Part shown: in pieces, positions 33,516-46,455 of the stretch
How the letters are laid out: every line of letters begins with the position of its first letter
Position numbering within the stretch: position 1 is the first letter of the stretch
NCBI GenBank assembly: GCA_022702705.1
Contig: CM040424.1
Span: 138,681,665 to 138,745,664 of the forward strand
From: Papilionanthe hookeriana x Papilionanthe teres
Taxonomy: Eukaryota; Streptophyta; Magnoliopsida; Asparagales; Orchidaceae
Direction: 5' to 3'
DNA length: 64,000 nt
The notes under the pieces: generated by a model
The model's database searches: none
What the model was told of the DNA's origin: nothing
What the model saw: the letters and a program-made list of their open reading frames with translations, nothing else
Made by a program: the position numbers and the translations under genes

Positions 33516-35589
33516 TGTCGGCAATATTTTTTAGGTTGTGTGTTTTATTTTGAAAAGGGGGTAGCCTAACAGAAATTGTCGGAGAATTTTAGATTTTTAA
33601 ATTTGATTTAAATATATATATATAATTTAGAAAGTAGCATTTGATTTTGAAAATAATTTTAAGTTTGAAAATTTTAAGATATGAAATCAAACTGATTTCA
33701 CATCCCAAATAGTTTACATAAACGAGCACCGGACTACAAATCGTGTATCTATCCCGAAGAATAGACACACTGCTTGATAATGGGGCTCGATTAGATAAAC
33801 TAGAAAGGTTTGTGACATCCGTTTGGTCTGCGAACCAATTTTATAAGCCGACAAATTCCCCTGCTTAATATGAAAGCATTAAACAGGGTTTATATTACTC
33901 GGGTTCTTTAAAATTCCCTATAAGGGCAAGCCCCTATAGTTAATTACATCTTAAGTGACGAAATCACCTAAGAAAACTCTCGATAATAATCGTAGTTCTG
34001 CTCTCAAGAATTTCAAATTTTAAGTTTTCAAAGGATTGAATTTTGGAATTTCAATAGGGAGTGGATCAAATTTGGAACATTTTGTTTTGAGAGTCCAAAG
34101 GAAGAGAAGTAGGAGAAGCTGAGGATCCAAGAAGAATCTTGGCAACTTCCCGACTATCCTATTATTTGGTTTAGATTTAGGAAAGTCCTAATGTTTATTT
34201 AATGTTTTGATCTTGCCAATTTTAATTAATTTGGACTTATATTTATATGACATGATCACACAAATAGCCTCGAAGATGTGAGGGTTTATGTCGTATCAGA
34301 CGACTACCTCAGAATCCTAAGACCGGTTAGGGCTTAATTTGCAATGCAAATGCCTAACAAAAGGTTGAGGAATTATGTTGCTCTAGGCAAACTACCTCGA
34401 AATCCTATGGCTTTGTTGTTTAATTCTATGAATGGTTTTGCTGATGTAGAGTTGTTTTGCTGACGAAGATGGCCGTGCTGCCCACCATGCTCCGAGCTCC
34501 TTGTTGTTGCAGAGGTTTGGTTTTAGAATTCATAAATCAGGAGATGAGAGAAGTGTTCTGGTTTAGAGAAGGTCTTAATTTCCAAGTGTTTTTTATATTT
34601 TAATTAAAATAAATCTTAAAGTTGATTATAACAACACCGGCTAAGATCCCACGGTTCCATCCTTCCGCATCGTTATTTTTATCGGATTCACTTTGTCCGG
34701 ATGAATTTGCTAAACTCAACTGAATGAGTTCCACACTTTCATTTAGACCGTGGGAAATCCCGTTAGCAACACGTAGGTTACATCATCCGAGGTATTCCCG
34801 ATCATCCAACAAGACGTTTTAATTTAGTTATAATTGTAATTTTGTGTTCTGTTTGTGATTAAATTTTGAGTTGTTTTATATTTTGAAATGTTGTGGCGGT
34901 GAATTTTATCTTGCAATGACTTTTAATTTAGTTTTGGTTTCAGTTTTAGGGACTACCCTAAAGGTGTGGGTTTTCATGCAACAGTTGTTTATCATGCAAG
35001 AAAAGTAAGTGCGATGTGATTAAATAAATTGCAATAAAATAAAAGCGTACCTGGAGTGTCTTCCCGTCATCCCAAGCTGCACTTAAACACAATTTAGAAT
35101 ATTTAAGCAAGTTCCTAGGTAAAGCTATGGGAAGGGTTATGGTTTTCTACAAAATTCTTAATCCTATAGCTAGTCATTTCCTATGACGTCTAGGTTCTTA
35201 TATTTTTGGTTTGAGGACGATTTTCTTCATCAAAGAATAATTAAGTTCAATTGTTCTTATAAGTATCTTATCATATTGAGGAAGTGCTTAAGAAGAATCT
35301 TAAACATCTTTTCAATATCGCTAGAATTGTTTTAAGTCCAAATGAATTTAATCATACAAATGAATTAATCGTCCGGGAATTCAAGTTTTGTTATCTTGCT
35401 CAGTGAACTAGGACATTTGAATATCCTATAGGTGAAGTAACATTTCATTTAACGTTCTGTTTAGGATTTATGGTAACCAAAGCTTTCGAGGGCAAATTGG
35501 TGTTCAAATGGTTTGTGATTTAGTTTAATTTCAGTTATCGGATTTAAATTTGGAATAGTGTTCAAATTGCTTTATATTTAATTTCTTCA

Positions 35590-35985
35590 TGTCTTAGGTG
35601 ATGTTATTTTTTAATTCAATTTAATTTAACTTTAATTTAATTTGATTTGGTTTAGCTTCAATTTTAATTTAATTTATTTAATTTAAATTAATTTTAATTT
35701 TAACTTGATTTTATTATTTTATTTTTAATTTAATTTAATTTAATTTAATTTAATTTAATATGATTTAATTTAATTTAATTTAATTTAATTTAATTATATT
35801 TTTTAAATTTAATTTTATTTAATTAATTTAATTTAATTTTAATTAAATTTAATTCAATTTAATTTAATTTGTTCAATTTAATTTAATTTAATTTATTTGG
35901 TTTAATTTAATTCAAATTAATTTAATTTGTTTGATTTAATTTAATTTAATCTTTAATTTAATTTTATTTTTATTTTTAATTTAAT
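35590..35985 (-). repeat. (AAATT)n tract of the solo LTR
   Basis: TTTAATTTAA-type repeats on the plus strand, the reverse complement of the tracts in the plus-strand LTRs. Confidence 0.85.
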
Positions 35986-37778
35986 TGAAAATTTAAAAAG
36001 AGTTTAATAATTTGACTTTAATTTGATTTTAATGATTAGGTTCTTTAACATTTTAAAACTTAAATTTGAATTATCATTTTAATTGGGGATCAAATATTAT
36101 TGAGATGATTAATTTAGGGATTCTTAAATTAAAGAACAAATCTCTTCCTAATAATATCCCTATTTAATAATTCCAACTTTATTATTCTTCCAAATTTAAT
36201 CAATTATTTAATTAAGGTTTATTTTAATTTTTTTTTTAATTGTTTAATAGGTTTCTACCCTTTAGTTATTTAAATTTCAATCATCCAAATCAGATTAAGA
36301 TCAAATATTTTACTTTTTAATTTTATTAAACCTAAAGTTTTAATTAAGGGTTAAAATTTTAATTACCATTTTGCCCTTGAAGCTTAATAATTTCATAACT
36401 CACTAAATTGAGCTTAAATGAACTTCAAATTTTTATGTGACTTCACTCATATGTCAATAAAGACATGGGAGGAGAAAATGTGATATTTCTGTATTTAATT
36501 TATTTATGTAATTATTTTTGGTGGAAAATAGAGATTTCCAAGGAAAATTTAATAATATGACCAAGGGAAAGTTTTTGTCCTTAAGAAAATTATGGGACAT
36601 TCCTAATGACCAGAGGACCACTTGGACCAATTTTGGTGATTTTTTGAATTATATTATTTTTTATTATAATTATTTTGAGTTTTTGAGTATTAATTAATTT
36701 AAAAAATAAAATAAAGGTTTAAAAATGAATTTTATATTTTTCAAAAATCTCTCTGATATCAAGGAAATCAGAGAATCAATTTTTACAAATTTTTGATTTT
36801 TCTTTGATTTATTAGAATTATTTTAGTGAAAGTGCTAAAAAAAACACATTTTTTAATTTTAAAATTACCTTAGGGCTTTAAAATTTAATATCTCATCAAA
36901 TAGACCTAAGAAAAATATGGGGTTTGTTCCTAAGTGATTAAAATTTAAAATGTGACATTTTGGTGAATTTTATTATTTTTGTGATTTTTATTATTTTTTT
37001 AATTATTAAAATATTAAAATAATGTAAAAAATCAACTTTTTTAGAAAATTGAAATTTTAATTTTCTTAAATTTCCCTGATATCAGAGAGGCTCCAAAACC
37101 AATTTGGTCAATTTTTGAAAAGCATTTTGAAAGTTATGAATTTTTAAAGTTCAAATTGACTAAATGACTTAATCAACCCATTTAGTAGGGCTAACCAAGT
37201 CCAACTGACTTCAAATTTTTATGGTGGGTTCCTCTGACCCTAAAGGTCAGTGGAGAATTGATTTCAAGTCAATTTGATGTATGATTAGCTCTAATTAATT
37301 AAGGACCTATTTTGGGTGTTTAAGCCAATTAGGGTTATTTTAAATAAATTAATTCAAAACCTATTATTCCTAGGGTTCTCTGGTCATAATAAACACCACC
37401 AAATTTTCCTAGAATTTATTTCACAACATGATAATTATTAGATTTAAAATACTCAAAACATTAACATGAATTTGAAAAATCAATAACTTCTCATAGGGAT
37501 GGCCTCTGACCTTGGAAAATTCAGGGAATATTCCCAAGTTCAGAGGCTTCAAAAGCCCTATGGTCTCATGCCATGGTGAATTAAAACAATGCAGAGGGTA
37601 AATAAATCATTAAAAATAAAATACTTGATGAAATTAAATGATTTCTTTTCCACATTATTCTTCTCTGTTCACTGAGCAAGAGGGTATTTTTATTTTATTT
37701 TTCTGATTTCCTACACAAAGTTATGGATTTTTGAAGTTTAGGGAATTAAATAAATAAGAAAATACCCTAATTTTCTAT

Positions 37779-37964
37779 TTATCCACGCGGCGCCGCGTCA
37801 ACCTCAGCAACTCTGAAACACCGCGTGGCGCTCTCTGATTCGACGCCGCCATCCAACTCAGCGCTCCGGGGGCCCGCTGTGTCGTTCCGTCTCCTCATCC
37901 GGCGCGATCCTGGCTGTCCGTCCACGCGTGTATTAAATGAACGGCATCCGTTCATCGTCCCCAA
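37779..37964 (-). other. GC-rich islet with small Arg-rich ORF (solo LTR)
   Basis: A 61-codon frame MGTMNGCRSFNTRVDG...RRMRRRND...APRG in the CpG-rich block, parallel to 61473-61658. A protein role is unproven. Confidence 0.35.
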
Positions 37965-38577
37965 GCATCCTCACCCGAGAGCTGTCCACACTAAATCCCT
38001 AATATCACACTCAATACTTAACAAATTTTCGTGTTCTTGTGCTCTATGGATTCGTCTTGAAGAGACGAACACATCTATACGGTGATCATGCATTGAAATT
38101 AAAGCATTTGAAATGGAGAATCTCTAGAAGCTAGGGATGAAGAATTAGCTCATACCTTTGCTCAGAGAAGTGTGGCTTCAATCTGAGGGTTGTGTCACCT
38201 TTGATTGGTTCCCAGCAAGCTCCAGATGAAGTCTCCTGGTCTGGTGAATTGTCTAGCTATGAAAGTGACCACGCTCGATCACAAAGCTTGGAGGCCGGAA
38301 CAACTCGGGTGGCCTCGGAGATGGGGCTTTCAGTGGGAAACTTCTTCTCTTGGTCCAGTGAAGGTGTAGGACCGATCAATTTGAAGATTGGCTCACCGTG
38401 GTAAAGTGTCCTGGTTTTGGGTGAAATTTCGGCTGAGAAATTGGATTCGTTGGTGGGGATTAGGGCAAATTGACACTGGGGATCAACTGCTCTAAGTATG
38501 GAGTAGGGTTTGGAGCAATTTTGGCAGAGTTTCGGCAAGGTTTGTGCAACTCTCCCTCATGGCCGTAGGGGGTCGGG

Positions 38578-38585
38578 TTTAAATA
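38578..38585 (-). promoter_or_regulatory. TATA-like box (solo LTR)
   Basis: TATTTAAA on the minus strand, 2355 bases from the LTR start, as in the other copies. Confidence 0.55.
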
Positions 38586-40940
38586 GAGGTGGCTGGAGAG
38601 CCTCACAGGGATGGCCAAGGGTTGGGATCAGCTGCTCTGGGCATGGGAAGAACAGCCATGGTGGCCATTGGGCATGGGGCAGCTCAGCAAGGTGGAATTC
38701 CAAAGTTTGGCTCCTCCCAAGGTCTCGGCCATGGTGTTTTCCGGCGACCTGGTGGCTGGCCGGCCAGGCACTGGTCACCATCTTGTTCGAGTGGGTCGTG
38801 GCTGGGGTTTAGTGTAGGCAATCGGCAAATGCCATGTGTAAAAGGCTTGGATTAGAATGGTATGAGATAAGGCTCATTTTGGCTCAAATTGGTCAACCCA
38901 TCCCTTTGGGCTAGGTGCACCACCCAAGGCTTGGTTTAGGTCAAGAGAAAGTGATTTGGCTCAAGCATAATCAGTAGGGTCAAGTCACCATCCAAGCACA
39001 ATTAGGCATAAGCATGGTTAAGGGGAATCATGGGAGTGGTTAATCACCTTTAGGAATTAAGGAAAGAGTCTCCTCCTTTTGCCCAAAATGGCATGGTGAC
39101 ATGTAAAGAGACTCTCATGGCTTCCATGTGGCTCATGCATGGCTTCATGGCTCATCTTTTGCTTGGGAAAAGTTAAGTCAATTTCATGGAAATGGATTTA
39201 AGAAAATTTTGGTATTTTGATGGGAATTTGTATGGGGCTTAATTTGGAATGGCTTCATGATGAGTTTTTGCAACTTAGGGATTGATTTTAATTAAGGGTA
39301 TGATGAGAAGAATTTGTCATATGGGCTTTAGCATGAAATTTGGGCTTTTAGGAAGGTTTAAGAAAATGGGCTTTTTAGTTTAAAAATAAATTTATGGATG
39401 GGAATTTTGTGAAGGATTGGGCCAAACAAATGTTGGGTTTAGTTCATGGATGTGTCATGAGTGATTTGAAATGAGTTTGGAATGATTTAGGTTTGCATTG
39501 GGTTGGATTTGGGCTTCTTTGGTGAATGGGCCAATATAGGTCAATTTGGGCTAACTTGGGCCAATGTTGGGCTAGGGTTGAAATTGATGTAAAATAAATG
39601 TTGGGAAATGTTTATGCTAGTGTTTCAAAGAGGTTTTGGCTTTGGTTGGGTTTTGATTTTGGGTTTTGGGCTTATTTGAGTTAGGTTTGGGTTTAAGTCA
39701 AAATTGGGCCTTTTAGCTTTGGGTTGAATTTGAGTGGGGTTTGGGTCTAAATTTTGGGCAAATCATGTTAATGTTTTTCTTGTGGGAATGTTAAGGAAGA
39801 TTTAGAAAAGATTTGGGGTTAATTGGAGTTGAATTGGGTGAGTTTGGGTTAGGTTTGGGTCATGGGTCAAAATTGGGCTTTAAGGCCCAAAGTGAAATTG
39901 GATCCAAATGTCAATCAAATTGGACTTGGATTTGGTCTAGATTGGTGTTGGGAATGTTGAATTGAAGTTTAGAATTGAATTGGACCAGAATTTGGGTCAA
40001 TTGGGTAGGTTTGGTTTCACATTGGGTTCACTTAGGGTTAAAATGGGTCAAATTGGGGGTTTTGACAAAAGTAGGGTAAATTGATAAAATTGGCCCATGG
40101 TGTAGTTGAACAAAATGAAATTGGAAATATTTGGGATTTTCTGGAATTTTCAGGGAATTTTCTGAATTTTTGGATTTTTGGGTCAAGAGGGGTATTTTGG
40201 GTATTTGGAGGGTATTAGGAGGTATTTTTGGAATTTTTGGTATTTTTGGCTATGGATGATCAATTTGAGTGGAGAGAAATATTTAGGAATTATTTTGGGG
40301 AATTTTGGGTGATTTGGAAATTTTTGAAAAATTTGGGTAATTTCAAGGGTTTTGGGTAGGCTAAGCAGGTGTAGGGTCCCGGGGGTCAAAAATTGAAAAT
40401 TTGGAAAATTGAAGATTGGGTGAATGTAAGTGGAATGAAATCATTTTGGTTGAGCCATGAAGCCATATCAAGCCCACGTGAGCCATGAGGGGACTCATTT
40501 GAGGCATCCACCATGTTGTTCCTAACCCTCTTAGCCAAGGGCTTAGGGGTTAAGGACCATCCATGTGAGTCACCTTTATGAGTCAGGAGGTCAAGTTAGG
40601 TATGGGTGTGTTTTTAGGAGGTGTGTGAAAGTGTAGTTTATAGGTGTAGTGTGTGTGAAGATCGGCCCCTTTACCAGACCAGGCCACCCAGGGCAGTCCT
40701 TAAGGCCAAAGAGTCCTATAGGAACTCATTCTTTAAACTTCCACATTTGATTTCAACCCTCTAGGTGATTAGGGGTCTATAATCAAGTTTGTGGAGTTTG
40801 CAGGGAGTTGAGAAGTGGTTTGAATTTCTAGGTGGTGGGTCCCAATTCTAATCCTCTAAGATAGTCAAAGGAAAAGCCTACGGCTAGATCCTAAGCACTA
40901 AAAAGAAGAAGAGATGACCTCATCAAAAATGAGGTCAACA

Positions 40941-40945
40941 AGGTG
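40941..40945. repeat. target site duplication AGGTG, right
   Basis: The partner of 33511-33515. On the minus strand it is CACCT, part of the RT codons just before the insertion point. Confidence 0.88.
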
Positions 40946-41937
40946 ACATCGAAGGCGTACTTTAAGGGATTCATCTTGAGATTATATTATTGTAATTGTT
41001 CTAACATAATCCACAACTCGTACAAATGGTCATTCCATTCTTTGCACTTGATGACCAAGTCATCCATGTAGCACTTCACTTGGTTATGTATAAGGTCATC
41101 AAAGATACTTGTCATTGCTCGCTAGTAAGTTGCTCCGATGTTCTTTAAGAAAAATGACATCACCATGTAGCAATAGATTCAAATTAGAGTTCTGAATGTT
41201 ATGAGCGTTGCATTTTATGGAGCCATCTTGATCTAATTATATCCTAACGATCCATCCATGAAGGAGAAAATCTCATGTGATGGTGCAATGTCCACCATTA
41301 AGTTTGGTATTGGTAGCGGAAACTCATCCTTTGAACATGCATTATTTAAATCTCTGAAGTCAACACACACTCGTATCTATCTGTTCTTTTTCTTAGCCGA
41401 CATGATGTTGGCCAACCATGTCGGGTATTGCTCCTCCCACACAAAGTTGGCATCTATTAATTTTTTAACCTCAGTGATGACTTATTGTTCTATATGAAGA
41501 CACATTCTTCTAGGGTTATACTTTGATCTACTCCAAGCTTGTGGACTGCAACTTTTAGAGATAAACCTAGCATTTCTTCGTAGCTCCAAGTAAAGCAATC
41601 TTTGAATTCTATCAATAGCTTAATCATATTCATAGATTATTTTTCACTAAGTAGAAAACTTATAAAAGTGCGTCGGGGCTGCTCCTCAGTCTCGCAGTTG
41701 ATTTCCCTTAATTCATTAACTATAGTTTTGATTTCTTTCTCAAATTCTGGTGGAGCATCATTTATCGGGTGATCTTCAAAATCTTCTTTGACATCGAGAC
41801 AATCCTCTTTCAATCCATTAGTAAATATTTGCAAAATTTTTAATCATCGACCGGTCCAATCGTACCACATTCAAGACCTTCATTTGATTTGAGAGTTCAT
41901 CTTTTAACATTCCATTACTTCTTTAAGAGTTGTATCT
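40946..41937 (-). pseudogene. RT: RT N-terminal part and upstream linker (copy C)
   Basis: On the minus strand a 65-codon frame (41834-41637) contains INDAPPEFEKEIKTIVNELR, matching the segment before RT in copy A. RT fingers and palm follow (EEQYPTWLAN, VCVDFRDLNNACSKDEFP, IFSFMDGS) with a YMDD catalytic motif at 41059-41070. Frameshifts occur between these. It continues at 33515 after the solo LTR. At about 41938 it meets the plus-strand copy B in opposite orientation. Confidence 0.85.
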
Positions 41938-43149
41938 TACCACCGGATGCTTGGACACAAGATAGAAGATTGTATTACCTTCAAAAGTTGGCTCAACGAC
42001 AATCTTCGGAAAGGGAATATAACGATCCCGAAGGAGTACATGAAGGAACCCCAGAAAGGAGGTTCCGTTAATGTTATCTCGACGGATCCCATTGTGCCGA
42101 TAGACCCCTATGCGACTGATGATGGATGGGCTACTGCTTGGACAAAGTCTTCAAAAAAGATTTTGGATCACATCCAAACCGCTTCGGTGCTAGCCTCAAT
42201 TCAGAGTTCGAAACCTGTTAAGTCGACACTATCACTTGCGATAGAAGAACCACCTCAACAAGAGACAATTGAAGAGAAGAAGAAAATCGACGAAGAAAAG
42301 AAGACCGAGGCTCTTAAGGCTAGACTAGGGGCTTCTTATCCTAGGATAGTTGTTTCCGATTCGGGGGAGAAATCCCTCGAACCTCTGACTCTGTATGATT
42401 ATCTGCTCACTCCGGTGGGATCTTATAATGATAAGGGTTATGGCGTTGGCTACGTTTTAACTATTTCTAACGATTACATAACTAGCGACAATCCGGACAT
42501 CGATTCCGATACAAATGACAATTCTCAAATCATACACAATCTCGACGATCACAATGACGAAGAAGACATCCATCAAGGAGGCTACGAGAGTTAAACAAGC
42601 AACGAATCTGTTTGCGAGTTTCGAGGAGCTCTAGTCATAATAGAGTTAGAGCCTTCAGACTCTGAAGCTAATCCAGAAGAACCTGTCATTCCAATTCAGG
42701 AGGAAACACCAACAAACTCAATACTAGATTCAGGAGAAATTACAGAAGTCAACTTAAGAAGTGGAAGAGTTCTACCTCCAAAAATGGGTCCAAAGGACAA
42801 AGAAAAGCAGGTGGTTGTTCAGGAAGAACCAACCCCGGCAGAAGAAATACCCATTCGAGAAGAAGCCGAGACACATGGATATAAAGTGGACTACAACATG
42901 CTAGCCCATCTTAGGAAACTACAGGCCAAACTGAGCATCTACGACGCTCTCATCTTATCAAAGGAGATGAGAGAAGCTTTGATCAAGGCCTTACTTGATC
43001 CAGAAATTTGCTTAGCTCAAATGACCGGAGATTCCTTAGATGAGGTTTGCTCGTTAAAGGAACAACGAGGTGTTACCTTCACGGACAATGACCTACTACT
43101 TGGGACGACAGACCACAACCGACCGTTGTACATTTCGAGCTTACAATAG
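41938..43149 (+). pseudogene. gag: gag C-terminal part (copy B)
   Basis: The sequence enters inside the zinc knuckle (HRMLGHKIEDC, the first Cys is lost) and runs in one frame, with a stop TAA at 42592-42594 (TCA in copy A), to 43149. It aligns with 5006-6215 of copy A through ILSKEMREALIKALLDPEIC and FTDNDLLLGTTDHNRPLYIS. The left border at about 41938 is a head-to-head junction with copy C, so the gag N-terminus, leader and 5' LTR are missing. Confidence 0.88.
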
Positions 43150-44310
43150 GGAAGTTTACACTCTCCGGAGTATTGGTGGATCCAGGAGCATCAATCAACA
43201 AAATGAATCTTTGAACGCTAGCATATTTGGAAATTGATGCTCGCGAGCTTGAAGCAGACAAAATGTTATTAAGAGGATTCAACCAGAAAGGAGAAAGAGC
43301 CCTCGGCTCAATAACACCTGCTAATGAAGACCGGTGACTTAGCAAAGACAACCGCGGAATTTCACATAATTGATTCGGAGACGTCGTTCAACGCTCTATC
43401 GGGCCGACCATGGATACATGAAAACCGGATGGTACCATCATCTCTACATCGGTGCATCAAATACTACGATGGAGGGGAACAAGTGCATCAAAGGTGACTT
43501 ACAACCATTCTCCGTACATGAAATTGGAATCCATGAAGATGCAGCTTATTATGCACCTCCGAAGAAAACAATCTTCTCCAGGGATACCATAACGAATGAA
43601 GCAAAGGAAATTCGGGATGTCGAAGGACTTGAAGTTCTAGTCCAACAGTCACTCACCACTCCCTTACGGCGAGATGGTGAAGGTTTCTCCACAACTCGCA
43701 TCCGAGGTCGAGGCCGGGGACGAGGTCGTGGCAAAGACGTTAGGACAGTTGGACAGAGGAAACCAACCATCAATGTTGATTGGGAAGACAGTTCTGAAGA
43801 AGAAAAAGAGATCAAGTAAGAAGCAGCGACAATAAGTCGGAAGAAGTCGCAATTCAGGATCCCGCTCAAAGATGAAAAGAATGAAGAATATAAATCGATG
43901 TACGAGAAGATTAACCACTATGTACATACTATGACCCTGACCCCGGTCCATTCTAATAAGATCGAGGGTATGGTGGTCAAAGAGGTACGTAGCGGCGGTG
44001 CAAAGCCCATCAAATTCTACCGTGGTGCTCCTTCCTCCAAAACTGAAAATAATGTACAATTTGAAGATGTCACTTCATCAATTTTAATGGAATTACCTTT
44101 TGAGTGGTACTCTCCCTGTGTTCAAAATTTAATTCAGCGTAGTTTCTTATCTTGACAATGGACAAGAGGTCAATCACAACATTTTGAAAAATTATGGAAT
44201 AACTCCAGTCGTCCACCCAATTAAAAGCATGGTCTCGGATTCGGCACAGTAGGATCAGTTAACGATACTGAATTTTGCTTGGTTGTCACTTGCGAGTCTA
44301 ATGAAAACTG
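43150..44310 (+). pseudogene. pro: protease and pro-RT linker (copy B)
   Basis: The active-site loop is VLVDPGASINKM (about 43164-43200), again DPG. Frameshifts at about 43138, 43318 and 43480 and stops at 43214 (TGA for CAG) and 43817 interrupt it. The Gly/Arg-rich stretch RGRGRGRGRGKD is at about 43705, followed by an acidic part and YEKINHYVHTMTLTPVHSNK (43901). Confidence 0.85.
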
Positions 44311-45682
44311 CATGGAAACTACGAAGAATTTGAAGATTTACAAATTGGAGACGCTCCACAAGAATTCGAAGAAGAGATTAAATCTACAATAGATGAGTTA
44401 ATGGAAGTTAACTTAGGTACTAGCGAAGAGCCTAGACCTACCTTTGTTAGCTCCTTGCTCAATAAAGAAGACTCCGAAGAAATAATCAAGTTATTAATGG
44501 AATTTAAAGACTGTTTTGCTTGGAGCTACGATGAGATGCCAGGTTTAGCTCAAGAGGTCGCAGTCCATAAGCTAGGAATGGATCCTACTTCTGTCCCAGT
44601 CTGACAAGGTCCAAGAAGAATGCGTCTAGAAATTGAACAACAAGTCATAGCTGAAGTTAAAAAGCTAATAGACGCTAAATTTATCTGTGAAGAACAATAC
44701 CCGACTTGGTTAGCCAATGTGGTGCCAGTCAGAAAGAAGAATGGTCGATCGGAATTTGTGTGGATTTCGGAGATTTAAACAAGACATGTCCAAAGGATGA
44801 ATTCCCTCTACCGATCCCGAATTAATGATCGACATTGCTTCGACACATGAAATATTCTCATTCATGGATGGATCTTCGGGATACAACCGGATAAAAATGG
44901 CTCCCGAAGATGAAAAACTTACAGCATTCAGAACGCCGATTGGAGTATATTGCTACACAGTGATGCCATTCGGACTGAAGAACGCAGGAGCAACCTACCA
45001 GAGAGAAATGACAAGGATTTTTGTTGATCTCATCCACAATCAAGTCGAATGCTACGTGGACGATGTGGTCATCAAATGCAAAGTAAATGACAACCACCTA
45101 TATGATTTGAGAATTGTTTTCGAACGATTAAGACAATTTAACCTTAAGATGAATCCCTTAAAATGCGCCTTCGGCGTCACCTCCGGGAAATTCATAGGAT
45201 TCGTTGTCCGACATCGTGGAATTGAAATCGACCCGGAAAAGATTAAAGCTATCTTAGAAATGCCGCCTCCCAAAACCTTAAAACAACTACGATCTTTTCA
45301 AGGGAAGCCGGCATATCTTCGACGCTTTATCTCGAACTTGTCGGGTAGGTGTCGACCTTTCTCGGCATTAGTTAAAAAGGACGCCAAATTTATTTGGGAA
45401 GAGAAATTCCAGAAGGCCTTCGAGGACATTAAGCAATATTTAATGACACTTCCTGTCTTAGCAGCCCCAGTCTCAGGTAGACCGCTGATACTTTATACCG
45501 CGGCTTTAGACAGCTCTCTTGGAGCCCTGTTAGCCCAGGTCAATGATGAGGGTAAAGAAAATGCTCTTTACTACCTAAGTCGTCGTTTACTTCCGACGGA
45601 AATAAGGTATCCCACAATTGAAAAGCATTGTTTGGCCCTGATCTTTGCCGCTCAAAAGCTCAGGCACTACATGTCAACCTGA
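44311..45682 (+). pseudogene. RT: RT and first RNase H (copy B)
   Basis: This is the best preserved RT in the window. A 285-codon open frame at 44825-45682 covers FSFMDGSSGYNRIKMAPEDE, MPFGLKNAGATYQ, YVDD (45053-45064), the connection, and the degenerate RNase H (YTAALDSSLGALLAQVND, YYLSRRLLPTE, IEKHCLALIFAAQKL). Upstream, a stop (44602-44604) and a 1-base loss near 44752 separate the finger region. After HYM a short deletion removes the LSHK codons and shifts the frame. Confidence 0.93.
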
Positions 45683-46455
45683 TCTCGAAATTTAATCCAT
45701 TGCAATACTTGATGACTCGTCCAACGCTTTCCGACAGACTCGCCAGATGGTCAATGATATTATTGCAATTCGATATAACTTTTGTGCCTCTTCGTGCCGT
45801 AAAGGGACAAGTCCTAGCAGACTTCCTCGCAGCACACCCTTTGCCGGCAGAATCTCTTCTCAATGACGACTTGCCAGATGAACAAATAATGAGCCTAGAA
45901 GACCCTGATGATCGACGTTGGGAATTATATTTCGACGGAGCATCTTCAGCACACAAAGACGAAAAATCGCAAGTGATAGTGCCCGGTAAGGTAGGAATCA
46001 GATTAATCTTTATAACACCGGAGCGGGGGATGTTAAGATACTCCTACCACTTGATATAGCCGTGTACAAACAACGAAGCAGAATATGAAGCCCTCATAAT
46101 AGGACTGGAATTAACTATTCAAATGGGGATAACAGACATCAACATCTACGGGGTTTCACAGTTAATCATTCAACAGATCGCCGGACAGTACAGGATTTTA
46201 AGGCCAAGACTCGAGCAATACTTCCAATATGCCATACAGTTGTTGGAACAGATTCCAAATGTGACGATCTACAAAATTCCCAGAAAAGAAAATGCTTTAG
46301 CAGATGCGTTAGCTCGCCTCGCAAAAGAATTTGCATGCTTGCAAGATGAGTCAGTGGAAGTGTCAGTTCACGGACGTCAAGTCCTATCACAACTCGACAT
46401 AGACCCAATACACAAATCAGAAAAAGAAGAAGAATCGGTTACAATGATTACGTAG
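45683..46455 (+). pseudogene. second, plant-type RNase H (aRNH) domain (copy B)
   Basis: LYFDGASSAHKD (about 45928), a stop TAG where copy A has GAG (about 46060), NNEAEYEALI, YGVSQLI and ENALADALARLA (about 46288). The third acidic residue (GDS in copy A) is Val here, so the domain would be inactive even without the stop. Confidence 0.88.

Larger units (their letters stand above)
33516..40940 (-). mobile_element. solo LTR, minus strand (7425 bp)
   Basis: A complete Tat-family LTR in reverse orientation: TGTCGGCA at 33516, CAACA at 40940, flanked by AGGTG on both sides. Removing it joins RT codons of copy C (MNPLKYAFDVTS to KFLGF), so it inserted into RT and its internal region was then lost by LTR-LTR recombination. 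It contains the TATA-like box (38578-38585 minus), the GC-rich islet (37785-37970) and the AAATT tract. By eye it is closer to the LTR at 58767 than to that at 47311. There is no gene. Confidence 0.93.
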
